From: Rhodanobacteraceae bacterium
GTDB lineage: Bacteria; Pseudomonadota; Gammaproteobacteria; Xanthomonadales; SZUA-5
Assembly: GCA_016713135.1 (NCBI GenBank)
Contig: JADJPR010000023.1
Coordinates: 434,001 to 498,000, forward strand
Direction of reading: 5' to 3'
DNA: 64,000 bases
Shown here: in pieces, positions 44,264 through 55,833 of the stretch
How positions within the stretch are numbered: position 1 is the stretch's first letter
Layout: each line of letters begins with the position of its first letter
Translations under genes and position numbers: made by a program
The notes under the pieces: model-generated
Seen by the model: only the letters and a program-made list of their open reading frames with translations
Databases searched by the model: none
What the model was told of the DNA's origin: nothing

Positions 44264-45229
44264 GTGAGCGCGAAGGACCTCCTCCAGGCCGAGATTTCCG
44301 CCGGCGCGAACCTGTCGCTGCAACTGCGCACCCAGGCCAACCTGCTGCTCGCCATCTACTGGAGCGCGAGCACCTGCCATGCCTACCTGCAGACCGTTTC
44401 AGCCGATGGCACGCCGCACCGCCGTCTGCAGCACTATTCGCGGCATGATGGCGATGTCGGCCGCGTGCTGCAGTTGCTGCTCCCGCATTGCGATGCGGTG
44501 CGGCTGGGCAGCGTCGAGATCGCTGCGACCGGATTCTCGGCCAACGCCGCCGCGCTGCGGCCGCAGGTGATCGCCGCCCTCGCCGACCTGATGAACCTGC
44601 CGCAGCCCGACGCCGCCGCGCTCAAGGCCGAGCAGCGCGCCCGCAGCGAGCAACGCAAGGCTGAGCGCGCGGCGCGCGCTGAGGCCAAGGTCCGGCTGGC
44701 GGCGCGCATCGAGGAGCGTCGCCAACGCGAACTGGCCGAACGCACGCCGGCGCAGGCGGTGACCGATGTCGCCAGCCTGATCGCTGCCCTGCCGGTGCGC
44801 CTGAAGGATGGCGCGCGCCTCGCCAAGGCCCTCGCAATGCTCAAGAAGGAGGGCTTCCAGCTGTTCCATGAGGTCGGCGACGACGCGATCGCGGGCGTCG
44901 TGCGCAGCCAGTCCGGCGATGACCTGGTCTATGCCTGTCGCCTCGGCGCCAATGGCGACGTGTCCTGCTGCACCCAGAACCTGAATGTCTGCGGCGGCCT
45001 GCGCGGCGAGGCCTGCAAGCATCTGCTGGTGCTGCTGATCGGCCTGGCCCAGGCGGGCGCGGTGGATGCGGCTACGGTGGACCGCTGGCTGGCCGCTGGC
45101 CTCGAGCGCAAACCGGTCCTGGACCGCGAGCTGATGGCCGAGGTGTTCCTGCGCTATCGCGGCGCCGAAGCAGGCGAGGTCGACTGGCGCCCGACCGCCA
45201 CCTTGCCCGAGGACTTCTATGCCTACTGA
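44264..45229 (+). CDS. SWIM-like zinc-binding protein of the MoxR/vWA cluster
   Basis: 321 residues from GTG 44264. An N-terminal domain (1-110) is followed by a charged coiled-coil stretch (about 118-160) and a C-terminal domain with Cys235, Cys236, Cys243, Cys251 and His253 (CC-x6-C-x7-CKH). The same spacing occurs in the 51610 gene, and both end in DWRPxxTxPEDxYA. This is like the SWIM finger, CxH end, thought to bind DNA or protein. It opens the cluster running to 51381; the SDR gene is close upstream. Confidence 0.7.
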   Translation: MSAKDLLQAEISAGANLSLQLRTQANLLLAIYWSASTCHAYLQTVSADGTPHRRLQHYSRHDGDVGRVLQLLLPHCDAVRLGSVEIAATGFSANAAALRPQVIAALADLMNLPQPDAAALKAEQRARSEQRKAERAARAEAKVRLAARIEERRQRELAERTPAQAVTDVASLIAALPVRLKDGARLAKALAMLKKEGFQLFHEVGDDAIAGVVRSQSGDDLVYACRLGANGDVSCCTQNLNVCGGLRGEACKHLLVLLIGLAQAGAVDAATVDRWLAAGLERKPVLDRELMAEVFLRYRGAEAGEVDWRPTATLPEDFYAY

Positions 45230-45255
45230 GGGGCGCCTTCACGCTGGGGCGGCGG

Positions 45256-45588
45256 ATGTCGGCTGACGCGGCCGCCGCCGAAGCGCTGCTGCTGGTCGAG
45301 CGCCTGAATGCCCTGCTGGATGCCCTCGCGGTCCGCGGCCTGCGCGCCGCGGGCAGCGAGGAACGCGCGCGCCTGTCCAGCCTGCGCGATGCGCTGGCGC
45401 AGATCGGCGCGGAGCATCTGCGCGATGGACTGGCGCAGTTGCTGACGGACCTCGACGCCGGCCGCCGCGAGGCGGCCCGCACGCTGCTGCGGACGCGCGC
45501 CAGCGTGCGCGTGTTCGAACGCCTGCTCAGCCTGCACATCGTGCGCGCCGAACTCGCCACTGCGGTGCGCGAAGCGGAGGGCGCATGA
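45256..45588 (+). CDS. Small helical protein of the MoxR/vWA cluster
   Basis: 110 residues, nearly all predicted helix, rich in Ala, Leu, Arg and Glu (MSADAAAAEALLLVERLNAL onward). No known motif. Its stop overlaps the ATG of the next gene (ATGA), so the two are made together. Probably a structural or regulatory partner of the cluster; not assigned to a family. Confidence 0.55.
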   Translation: MSADAAAAEALLLVERLNALLDALAVRGLRAAGSEERARLSSLRDALAQIGAEHLRDGLAQLLTDLDAGRREAARTLLRTRASVRVFERLLSLHIVRAELATAVREAEGA

Positions 45589-46694
45589 GCGATCAGCGCC
45601 AGCTGGCCTTGTTGGACGAGGTCGCGGGAGCGATCGAAGCGTTGCTGCTGGGCGGCACCACCACGGCCTCGGCAGCCACCCAGCGCACGCTGTCGGCCGC
45701 CTTCGAGGAGGCATCGCGGGCGCGCTTCCTGCGCCTGGGCTCGACCCTGCGCATCGTCATCGAGGAACTGAAGCGGCTGGACAGCGCGCCCGAACGCTTC
45801 TCCGGCAGCCGCCTCGCCTTCTTCCTCGATCGCGCCTGGCTGCTCGCCAGTGCCACCCGCAAGGCGCTGAGCGACCAGGACGCCAGCGCATTGCAGCGAA
45901 TCACCGCACTCCCGGCGAACGAGCCAGTCGCCGCGCTGGCCGTGGCGACCCTGGGCGTGCACAAGCGGGTGGTGCCGGGTGCCTTCGCCGCATTCGAGTT
46001 CCGGCTCCGGCTGACCCGCCCCTTGACCCTGGCGGGTGGCGCGACGCTGGCCCGTGGCACGCCCCTGCTGTGGTCGATGGTGTTCCCGCTGCGCGCCGAC
46101 CTGGCGGTGCCACCGGAGGCCTTCCTGTCGCTGCAGCAGAAGCAGGGTTTCCGCCCCACCGATTTTCTCGACCGGCGGGAGATCTTGATTACCCAGGTGC
46201 AGCTCAGCAGTGCCCCGCCCTACCGCATGACGCTGCTGCCGGAAACGCGCGTGACCCAGGGCGAAGCGGTGTCCGACTGGACCTCGCTGGCGCACTGGGA
46301 CCTGCCGGGCTGGCTTGCGCAGCTGCGCGCGCATCGCCCCGATCCGCTGGAGCTGGCGGTGGAGCTCAGCAGCGAGGCCCTGTTGCCCGACTGGCGCATC
46401 GACGGCGAGTTCGCGCCGTCCGCGGTGCCCGGCCGCGAGGCCAGCGAGCGCGAGGCGGAGATCAGCGCGCTGGGCTGCCGCTTCCGCCTGCGCATCGACG
46501 CCGGCGAATCCGCTCTGGAGCAGCGCCTGGTCGCCGCCAGCGGCCAGTGCGCGCTGATGGCGAATGTGCATGTCGAATATGGCCGCCAGGTGCTGATGCC
46601 GTTGGCCTTGATCGACAGCGCGCCGGAGTACCCCACGCTGGACCCGAAGAAGTTCGACAAAGCCGCGCTGGTGCGCGCCCTCAACACCCGCTGA
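45585..46694 (+). CDS. Cluster protein of unknown function
   Basis: 369 residues. The first 130 residues are helical; the rest is strand-rich with repeated phrases such as RLRLTRPLTLAGG, LLPETRVTQGEAVSDW and LPDWRIDGEF. No signal peptide and no motif I recognise. It may correspond to the extra protein (DUF5691-like by position only) that accompanies MoxR-DUF5682-vWA genes elsewhere. 23 bp upstream of the MoxR gene. Confidence 0.5.
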   Translation: MSDQRQLALLDEVAGAIEALLLGGTTTASAATQRTLSAAFEEASRARFLRLGSTLRIVIEELKRLDSAPERFSGSRLAFFLDRAWLLASATRKALSDQDASALQRITALPANEPVAALAVATLGVHKRVVPGAFAAFEFRLRLTRPLTLAGGATLARGTPLLWSMVFPLRADLAVPPEAFLSLQQKQGFRPTDFLDRREILITQVQLSSAPPYRMTLLPETRVTQGEAVSDWTSLAHWDLPGWLAQLRAHRPDPLELAVELSSEALLPDWRIDGEFAPSAVPGREASEREAEISALGCRFRLRIDAGESALEQRLVAASGQCALMANVHVEYGRQVLMPLALIDSAPEYPTLDPKKFDKAALVRALNTR

Positions 46695-46717
46695 AACCCT
46701 CGTATTGGTGACCCGTC

Positions 46718-47879
46718 ATGGCCAGGAAATCCCCGCCACCCGCCACAACCGCCGAGGCCGAGCGCCCGGAGGACCAGGTCCTGCGCCAGCCCGCGGAACA
46801 GGAGCATGCGCTGGAGCTGGCCGCGTTGCGCGAGCACGACGGCGAGCCGCGCCCGGCCAACTGGCTGCTGTCGCCGCGCGCGGTGCTCGCCTACATCTGT
46901 GGCCGCGATCCGCTGCCGCTCGCCGGCCAGGCTGCCCCGGTGCCGATCCGGCGCAAGTTCTTCGGTGACATCGCGCTGGTCGAACGTGCCATGGTCACCC
47001 TGGCTTCGGAGCGCGCGCTGCTGCTGCTCGGCGAGCCCGGCACCGGCAAGAGCTGGCTCAGCGAGCACCTCGCCGCGGCCATCTGCGGCACTTCCCTGCT
47101 GGTGATCCAGGGCACCGCCGGCACCACCGAGGAGCACATCAAGTACTCGTGGAACATCGCCCGGGTGATCGCCGAGGGCCCGCGCGCCGACAACCTGATC
47201 CCCTCGCCCACCCTGCAGGCGATGCGCCGCGGCGCCCTGCTGCGCTTCGAGGAAATCACCCGCTGCGTGCCCGATGTGCAGGATGCGCTGGTCTCGATCC
47301 TGTCCGACAAGCGCGTCGCCATCCCGGAGCTACCCGGCGACAGCAGCATCGCCGCCCGACCGGGTTTCAACGTGATCGCCACGGCGAACTCGCGCGACCA
47401 GGGCGTCAACCAGCTGAGCGCGGCGCTCAAGCGGCGCTTCAACTACATCCACATCCCGCTGGTGGCCGACAAAGCAGACCGAGATCGCGATCGTGCGCGA
47501 GCGCAGCGCGCAACTGATTGCGCGCTACTGCATCCCGGCCACCCTGGATGAGCCGATCCTCGATCTGCTGACCACCGTGTTCCGCGAGATCCGCCAGGGC
47601 CGCAGCGAGGACGGCGTCAGCCTGAAATCGCCGGGCACCACGCTGTCCACCGCCGAAGCGATCGGGGTGGCGCTGGATGCCGCGCTGCATGCGCGCTATT
47701 TCGGCGGCAGCGTGGGCGGGCGCGGCATCGCGCGGCAACTGGTCGGCTCGGTGGTAAAGGAGGACCCGGCCGACCTGGCGGTGCTCAAGGAGTATGTGCA
47801 TCTGGTGGCGAAGAAGCGTGCGCAGAAGGGCGGCCCCTGGCGCGAGTTCTACGACGAGGCCGAGGCGACACTGGGCTGA
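46718..47879 (+). CDS. MoxR-type AAA+ ATPase, frameshifted
   Basis: 386 residues after correction. Walker A GEPGTGKS is at 105-112; RFEEITR is the Walker B region and IATANSRDQGVNQLSAALKRRF the sensor part. The frame breaks near 47470: GACAAAGCAGACC has one A too many, and GACAAGCAGACCGAG restores ADKQTEIAIVRERSAQL and the C-terminal helical lid to the stop at 47879. MoxR ATPases typically act with a vWA protein as a chaperone or remodelling pair; such a gene is two steps downstream. Confidence 0.85.
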
Positions 47880-47884
47880 GTGCC

Positions 47885-50272
47885 GTGACCGCGAGCGCCT
47901 TGCGTCTGGAACTGCCGCAGCCGGCCGAACTGGCCCGGCGGGTGGACGCCGTGCTCGGCGATGCCCTTTACTGGTTCCCGCTGCGGCACCACTCGCCCAC
48001 GGTGGCGAGCGTGCTCGAACGCGCGATCCGCCAGCGTCGGCCACGGCTGCTGTTCCTCGAAGCCCCGGCCGGCCTGGAGCACCTGCTGACGCCCTTGCTG
48101 GAACCGGATACACGCCCGCCGGTGGCCCTGTACTCCAGTTTCCGCGACGACACCCGGATGTTCGGCGGCGACCCCGAAGAGCCGCCGCTGCAACTCGCAT
48201 CGTGGTTTCCGCTGCTCGCCTGCTCCCCGGAGTACGTGGCCATCCGCACCGCACGCGCGGTCGGCGCGGAGGTGGTGTTCATCGACCTGCCCCACGCTGC
48301 GGTCGCGGCCGCGCGAATCGGGCTGGGCGCGGCGGCGCCCGCGCCGGAGGCCGCCGACAGCGATCAGCTGCTCGCGCATACCGATTTCTACGCCCGGCTG
48401 GCCCGCGCCGCGGGCTATCGCCGCTGGGATGAGGCCTGGGACAGCCTGTTCGAGCACGGCGCCATCGGCATGGATGTCGAGGCCTACCGTCACCCGCTGG
48501 CGGCTTTCTGCGCCGCGGCGCGCGCCAGCAGCGGCACGCCCGACGAGGACACCCTGGCGCGCGAACGTCATATGTGGCGCTGCATCCGCGAGACCCTGGC
48601 GGCACGCGCTTTGCCGGACAGCGCGGCCATGGTGGTCTGCGGCGGCTACCACCTGTTCCTCGACCGCGCCGACCCGCTCCCACCGCCGCCGCTGCCGCCG
48701 GGCACGCTGCACCATGCGCTGGTGCCCTACAGCTACCTGCGCATCTGGGAACGCACCGGCTATGGCGCCGGCAATCGCGCGCCGCAGTTCTACCAGCGGC
48801 TGTTTGAGGCGATCCGCGGCGGCAACCCGGATGAAGTGGTGGGTGCGCACGTGGTCGACATCCTGCGCGCCGCGCGGCGCCAGGGCGAGCGCCTGGCAAC
48901 TGCAGACGCCATCGCGGTGCAGCACCACGCCACCCTGCTGGCGCAGTTGCGCGGCCGCAGCCGGGTGGTCCTGGATGACCTCGACGACGCGCTGCTGAGC
49001 TGCTGCGTCAAGGGCGACCCGGCGCAGGAGGGCGCGCTGCTGCGCAAGACCGCGTTGGAGATCCACATCGGCAACCGGGTCGGCAAGGTCAGCGCCAGCG
49101 CCGGGCAGTTGCCGCTGGTGCGCGACTACTACGCGCAACTGGAGGCGCTGGAACTCGGCGGTCGCTTCGAGGCGGAACAGGTGCAATGGCTGGACCTGGA
49201 CCGCCGCACCCCGCTGGATGCGGCGCGCTCGGCCTTCCTGCACCGCCTGCGGCAACTGGAGGTGCCGCTGGGCGAGGCGGAGACGCGCAAGGATGGCTTT
49301 GGTCAACTGCTTTTCCGCGAGCGCTGGCGGCTGGCCTGGAGCGCCGGCATCGAGGCTGCCCTGATCGAGCGCAGCCTGGACGGCGACACCGTCGCCGGCG
49401 CCGCACTCACCGCGCTCTCCCGCGCACTCGCGCAATCGGGGCACGATGCCGCCGGCACCTGTCGCTTGCTGCGCAGTGCGCTGGCCATGGACCTGCCTCA
49501 AATGCTCGCGCGGGCGGAATCCGCGTGCCAGCAGGCGCTGGACATGGACAGCCGCTTCGCCTCGCTGGTGGATGCCCTGACCACCCTGCGCGTGATCGAA
49601 GGCATGCTGGCCGGCCAAGCGGCGGCCCGCACCGACGTGGCACAACTGATCGAGCGCGCCTGGGACCGCGCCTGCTTCGCGCTGGCGGATGTGACCGCCG
49701 CGCCGCAGGACGAGCACCCGGCGATCATCGACGCGCTCAAGGCCCTGGCCGAGGTGGCGCTGACGCGCGAGGACGTCGATGCCGAGCTGTTCGCGCGGAG
49801 CGTGCAAGGCGCTGCGGCGCAGACCGCGCAACCCGAATTGCGCGGCGCCTTCCTCGCGATGCTGGTGGAAATCCGCCAGCTCGACGCCGCCAGCCTGGCC
49901 GCCGAGCTCGCCGGCTATGCAGATTCCGCGCCGCAGACACAAGCACTCGCGGGCGATTTTTTGCACGGCGTGCTCGCGGTTTCCACCACCGCGGTGATGG
50001 TCGGCGCCGGTGCCCTGGTCGCCGCGCTGGACCGTTTGCTGAAGGTCGCCGACAGCGAGGTCTTCATGGCGATGCTGCCGCGCCTGCGTGCGGCCGTCGA
50101 ACAACTGCACCCGCGCCATCGGGATGCCTTCGCGGCGGCGGTGGCACGCCACCTGGGCCTGGGCGAAGCGCGACTCGACCGCATGCTCGACCACAGCGCG
50201 GCCGGCCAGGCCCTGATCGTGGAACTGGACCGCGAGACGGCCGCGATCATGGCCGACTGGGGGCTGGCATGA
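47885..50272 (+). CDS. DUF5682 family protein
   Basis: 795 residues from GTG 47885, 5 bp after the MoxR stop. The N-terminal 300 residues include WFPLRHHSPTVASVLERAI, LEAPAGLE, SWFPLLACSPEYVAIRTA and VVFIDLPHA, which are DUF5682 landmarks suggesting a Rossmann-like or erythromycin-esterase-related core. The rest is helical. It is always seen beside MoxR and vWA genes; the function is unknown. Its stop overlaps the vWA start (ATGA). Confidence 0.75.
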   Translation: MTASALRLELPQPAELARRVDAVLGDALYWFPLRHHSPTVASVLERAIRQRRPRLLFLEAPAGLEHLLTPLLEPDTRPPVALYSSFRDDTRMFGGDPEEPPLQLASWFPLLACSPEYVAIRTARAVGAEVVFIDLPHAAVAAARIGLGAAAPAPEAADSDQLLAHTDFYARLARAAGYRRWDEAWDSLFEHGAIGMDVEAYRHPLAAFCAAARASSGTPDEDTLARERHMWRCIRETLAARALPDSAAMVVCGGYHLFLDRADPLPPPPLPPGTLHHALVPYSYLRIWERTGYGAGNRAPQFYQRLFEAIRGGNPDEVVGAHVVDILRAARRQGERLATADAIAVQHHATLLAQLRGRSRVVLDDLDDALLSCCVKGDPAQEGALLRKTALEIHIGNRVGKVSASAGQLPLVRDYYAQLEALELGGRFEAEQVQWLDLDRRTPLDAARSAFLHRLRQLEVPLGEAETRKDGFGQLLFRERWRLAWSAGIEAALIERSLDGDTVAGAALTALSRALAQSGHDAAGTCRLLRSALAMDLPQMLARAESACQQALDMDSRFASLVDALTTLRVIEGMLAGQAAARTDVAQLIERAWDRACFALADVTAAPQDEHPAIIDALKALAEVALTREDVDAELFARSVQGAAAQTAQPELRGAFLAMLVEIRQLDAASLAAELAGYADSAPQTQALAGDFLHGVLAVSTTAVMVGAGALVAALDRLLKVADSEVFMAMLPRLRAAVEQLHPRHRDAFAAAVARHLGLGEARLDRMLDHSAAGQALIVELDRETAAIMADWGLA

Positions 50273-51381
50273 CCGCCGCCCGCTGGCGCGTGGTGCTGGG
50301 GCGCGAGCGCGCCGAGCAGCAGGGCATCGGCCCCGGCAACGGGCCGGGCGCGGAAGGCGAGCGCCTGGACCGCGCCGGCGAGCTGCTGGATTTCCTGTTC
50401 GCGCCGGAGGGCAACGGACGCGACGGCGGTCAGGCCGGCGAGGGACTCACCATCGCGCACTGGGTCGACGCCGTCGGCGAGCTGTTCCCGCACAGCGCCA
50501 AGGAAGTGATGGAGCGGGAACTGGTGCGCCGCAAGGGCTTGCGCGAGCTGCTGCAGAAGCCCGAGTTGCTGGAGCGCATCGAGCCCAGCGTGGACCTGGT
50601 CAAGACCCTGATCAGCCACCGCGATCTGCTCAACGAACAGACCCGCGTGCTGGCGCGCAAGATCATCGAGCAGGTGGTGGCCGAGCTGCGCGAGCGCATC
50701 CGCCTGTCGGTGGAGGATGCGCTGACCGGCGCGATCCGGCGCGACCGTCATTCGCCGCGCCAGGTCGCGCGCAACTTCGACCTCAAGACCACCGTGCGCC
50801 GCAACCTGCAGCACTGGGACGCCGAACGCGGGCAACTGATGGTGCAGCGGCTGTACTTCCATGCCGCAGAGCGCAAGCAGCGTCCGTGGCACATCATCAT
50901 CGCCGTGGACCAGTCCGGGTCGATGCTGGACTCGGCCATCTTCAGCGCGATCATGGCCTCGATCTTCGCCGAGCTGCCGTCGCTGCGCACCTCGCTGTTC
51001 CTGTTCGACACCCGCATCGCCGATCTCTCGGACCAGGTGGGCCAGCCGGTCGATGTGCTGATGAAGGTGCAACTCGGCGGCGGCACCCACATCGGCATGG
51101 CCGTCGAGTACGCCGCCAGCCTGGTGCGCGAACCCGCGCGCAGCATCCTGGTGCTGATCACCGATTTCTACGACGGCGGCGACACCCAGCGCCTGCTGCG
51201 CGGCATCGGCGAGCTCGCCGAAGCCGGCGTCCGCTGCATCGGCCTGCCCGCCCTCGGCTCCGACGCCCGGCCGCAATACGACAAACACACCGCCGCGCGC
51301 TGCCGCAAGGTGGGCATGGACATCCTCGTATGCACCCCGGAGCGGCTCGCCGAGGCCATGGCCGAGATCATCCAGGGGTGA
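50269..51381 (+). CDS. vWA domain protein of the MoxR cluster
   Basis: 370 residues. A helical N-terminal half with EGLTIAHWVDAVGELFP is followed by a vWA domain with MIDAS DQSGS at 214-218, then GGGTHIG and ITDFYDGG. The metal-binding set is complete. Works with the AAA+ ATPase by analogy with other MoxR-vWA pairs. The ATG at 50269 overlaps the DUF5682 stop. It ends the forward cluster, followed by a repeat. Confidence 0.85.
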   Translation: MTAARWRVVLGRERAEQQGIGPGNGPGAEGERLDRAGELLDFLFAPEGNGRDGGQAGEGLTIAHWVDAVGELFPHSAKEVMERELVRRKGLRELLQKPELLERIEPSVDLVKTLISHRDLLNEQTRVLARKIIEQVVAELRERIRLSVEDALTGAIRRDRHSPRQVARNFDLKTTVRRNLQHWDAERGQLMVQRLYFHAAERKQRPWHIIIAVDQSGSMLDSAIFSAIMASIFAELPSLRTSLFLFDTRIADLSDQVGQPVDVLMKVQLGGGTHIGMAVEYAASLVREPARSILVLITDFYDGGDTQRLLRGIGELAEAGVRCIGLPALGSDARPQYDKHTAARCRKVGMDILVCTPERLAEAMAEIIQG

Positions 51382-51392
51382 GACCGGGCCGA

Positions 51393-51593
51393 TTCAACGC
51401 GGAGACGCGGAGGACGCAGAGAAAGGCAGAGGAAGCTGGTGGAAGCGGAATCCCAGCAGGTGCCCGCTCATGCTCTTCCCGGCGTCCTCCGCGTCTCCGC
51501 TTCAGCGGAAGAGATGGAACGAGGCGCAAGGCGCAAATGCAGCAAGAAGCGCCCTCCTGCTTTTCTCTGCGTCCTCCGCGTCTCCGCGTTGAA
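51393..51593. repeat. GACGCGGAG-type hairpin between convergent genes
   Basis: TTCAACGCGGAGACGCGGAG at the left, its complement CTCCGCGTCTCCGCGTTGAA at the right, and a third partial right-type arm in the middle (about 51482-51508). It lies directly after the vWA stop and before the end of the convergent BRCT-SWIM gene, so it may end both transcripts. Confidence 0.85.
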
Positions 51594-51609
51594 TGGGGCT
51601 GAATTGCGC

Positions 51610-52722
51610 TCAGAACGCGTAATAGTCCTCAGGCACGGTCTCCATCGGGCGCCAGTCGAGTTCGCCGGCGGTGGCGGCCTTGTAGCGCAGGATGGTGTCG
51701 GCCAGCAGGTCGCGCATGGAATCGCCGCCGGTGGTCTTGCGCGACTTCGGCTGCGCGGCGGCGGCCAGCCAGGTGCGCGCGGTGGAGGGCGGCAGCTGCC
51801 CGCCCTGGACCAGGCCCATCAGCAGGACCAGGAGGTGCTTGCAGACGCCGCCGCCCATGCCCATGCACCAGGCCAGGCCGGAGTCGCAGCAACTGAAGCG
51901 CCCGTCCGCCGAGAGCCGGGTCGAGTAGTAGTCGGCAAATCCGGTCTGGCTGCGCACGATGCCGGCGACGTGCTGTTCGCCGACATCGGCGTACAGCTGC
52001 ATGCGTTCGCGCTTGAGCATGTCGAGCGCGCGCTTGATGCGGCCGGCGTCGGTGACGCTGGGCAGGGCGACGAACAGTTCCGCCAGCGGGCTGGCCGCCT
52101 GCACCGGCTGCGCGGCGGATCCCGCGTGGGCGCGCAGCAAGTCGACGAACATCTCCTCGCTGAGCAGTTGCAGGCGCGCGCCGCCGGCGATCAGTTTCTC
52201 CGCCGCCGCCAGCGCCGCGGCCTTGCCGGCGCCCCGGCGCAGGCCGACCACCAGGTAGTCGAGGGTGTCGTCCACCTTCTCTGCGTAGACGCCACCGAGA
52301 GTGGTCACCAGCGCCGGCGGCGCAGTGGCTGCGGCGCCGCGGCCAAAATCCAGCTCGCCGGCGACATGGAAGCGCGCGCCGTCCAGCTTGGGCCGCAGCA
52401 GGTGGATGAACCCGGCCTCGTCCAGCACCACCAGCCCTGCGCCAGCCGTTACCAGCTTCTCGGCCTTGCGCTGGGCCTCGGCCTTGCCCTTGCCGCGGCC
52501 GTTGCCGAAGACCGCGTAATCGACACCGGCCACCAGCGCCGGCTCGACGATGCCACCGCGCGCCTGCACCGCCGCCTCCGGATCGCGCCCGAGGTAGCGC
52601 GGGAAACGCTCGAAGGCACCGCAGATCACGAAGCGCTTGTTGCGCAGGTCGGCGTGCCAGTCGAGCCTGGGGAACAGCTGCGCGCGCTGCGCTTCTTCGA
52701 TTTCGTCCCTGGTCGGATACAT
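51610..52722 (-). CDS. Tandem BRCT plus SWIM-like protein
   Basis: 370 residues from ATG 52722 (MYPTRDEIEEAQRAQLFPRL). Two BRCT-like repeats are seen: about 27-110 (NKRFVICGAF, ARGGIVE, DYAVFGN, KAEKL) and 113-196 (ARFHVAGEL, LGGVYAE, DYLVVG, AEKLI). A C-terminal domain follows with Cys278, Cys279, Cys286, Cys294 and His296, same spacing as the 44264 protein. BRCT suggests contact with DNA-repair partners or DNA ends. It faces the vWA gene and is divergent from kbl. Confidence 0.7.
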   Translation of the reverse strand: MYPTRDEIEEAQRAQLFPRLDWHADLRNKRFVICGAFERFPRYLGRDPEAAVQARGGIVEPALVAGVDYAVFGNGRGKGKAEAQRKAEKLVTAGAGLVVLDEAGFIHLLRPKLDGARFHVAGELDFGRGAAATAPPALVTTLGGVYAEKVDDTLDYLVVGLRRGAGKAAALAAAEKLIAGGARLQLLSEEMFVDLLRAHAGSAAQPVQAASPLAELFVALPSVTDAGRIKRALDMLKRERMQLYADVGEQHVAGIVRSQTGFADYYSTRLSADGRFSCCDSGLAWCMGMGGGVCKHLLVLLMGLVQGGQLPPSTARTWLAAAAQPKSRKTTGGDSMRDLLADTILRYKAATAGELDWRPMETVPEDYYAF

Positions 52723-52828
52723 CGCTGCCACCCCCGATTGCGTAGCCGCCGAGCATAGCCCGCGTGCGCGGCAGCGGTCGCGGCAGGCAGAATGCGCCTC
52801 CCTGCCCCGCCACCGATGGACCGCCGCC

Positions 52829-54019
<1,191 letters not shown>

Positions 54020-54031
54020 AATCTGCGCCAC

Positions 54032-54103
54032 GGGTCAAACGTGAAACGGAAAACGTCAACCGGAGCCCGCTTCCGTTGACGTTTCACGTTTCACGTTTGA
54101 CCC
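54032..54103. repeat. AACGTGAAAC-type hairpin after kbl
   Basis: GGGTCAAACGTGAAACGG pairs with TTCACGTTTGACCC plus ACGTTTCACG; a near-continuous 30-bp arm with a short GCCCGC loop. It begins 12 bp after the kbl stop, so it probably ends that transcript. Confidence 0.85.
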
Positions 54104-54207
54104 TGATAGCGCAAGACCGGGACGTGCCCTGCTGCCGCGCCAACCCCCACACGCTTGCGCATGCTCCCCGCGATGCGCGCTAATCGCGGTTTGCCTCCAG
54201 ACCGGGA

Positions 54208-54666
54208 ATGACCATGAGCGAACATCACGCGCGCATCGAATGGCGCCACAGCGCCGGCAGCTTCGCCGACAAGAGCTTCTCGCGCGACCACCGGATCCAT
54301 TTCAAGGGTGGCCAGAGCGTGCTCGCGTCGTCGGCACCCGGATTCAATGGCAACCCGGAGGCCGTGGATCCCGAGGACGCCTTCACGGCGTCTATCTCGT
54401 CGTGTCATATGCTGACCTTTCTGGCGGTCGCCGCAGTCAAGGGCTTCGAGGTAGCGTCCTACGAGGATGCCGCTGTCGGCACCCTGGACAAGAACGCCGA
54501 AGGTCGCTTCTGCATGACCCGTGTCGTGCTCCGGCCCCGTGTGGTCTTCAACGGCCGCCAGCCGAGCGCCGAGGAACTGGCCGGCCTGCACGAGCGTGCC
54601 CACAAGGGCTGCTTCATCGGCAACTCGGTCAAGACCGAGGTGGTGGTGGAGACGCCGGAACCCTGA
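54208..54666 (+). CDS. OsmC family protein
   Basis: 152 residues. OsmC/Ohr fold peroxide-related protein. VDPEDAFTASISSCHMLTF is a family hallmark with the first catalytic Cys; a second Cys occurs in AHKGCFIGNSV. This supports thiol-dependent hydroperoxide reduction, although exact substrate is open. Start ATG 54208 (or ATG 54214). Precedes the desaturase gene by 15 bp, so a role in protecting the lipid pathway is plausible. Confidence 0.9.
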   Translation: MTMSEHHARIEWRHSAGSFADKSFSRDHRIHFKGGQSVLASSAPGFNGNPEAVDPEDAFTASISSCHMLTFLAVAAVKGFEVASYEDAAVGTLDKNAEGRFCMTRVVLRPRVVFNGRQPSAEELAGLHERAHKGCFIGNSVKTEVVVETPEP

Positions 54667-54681
54667 TCGAGACCGCACCCG

Positions 54682-55830
<1,149 letters not shown>

Positions 55831-55833
55831 GCG

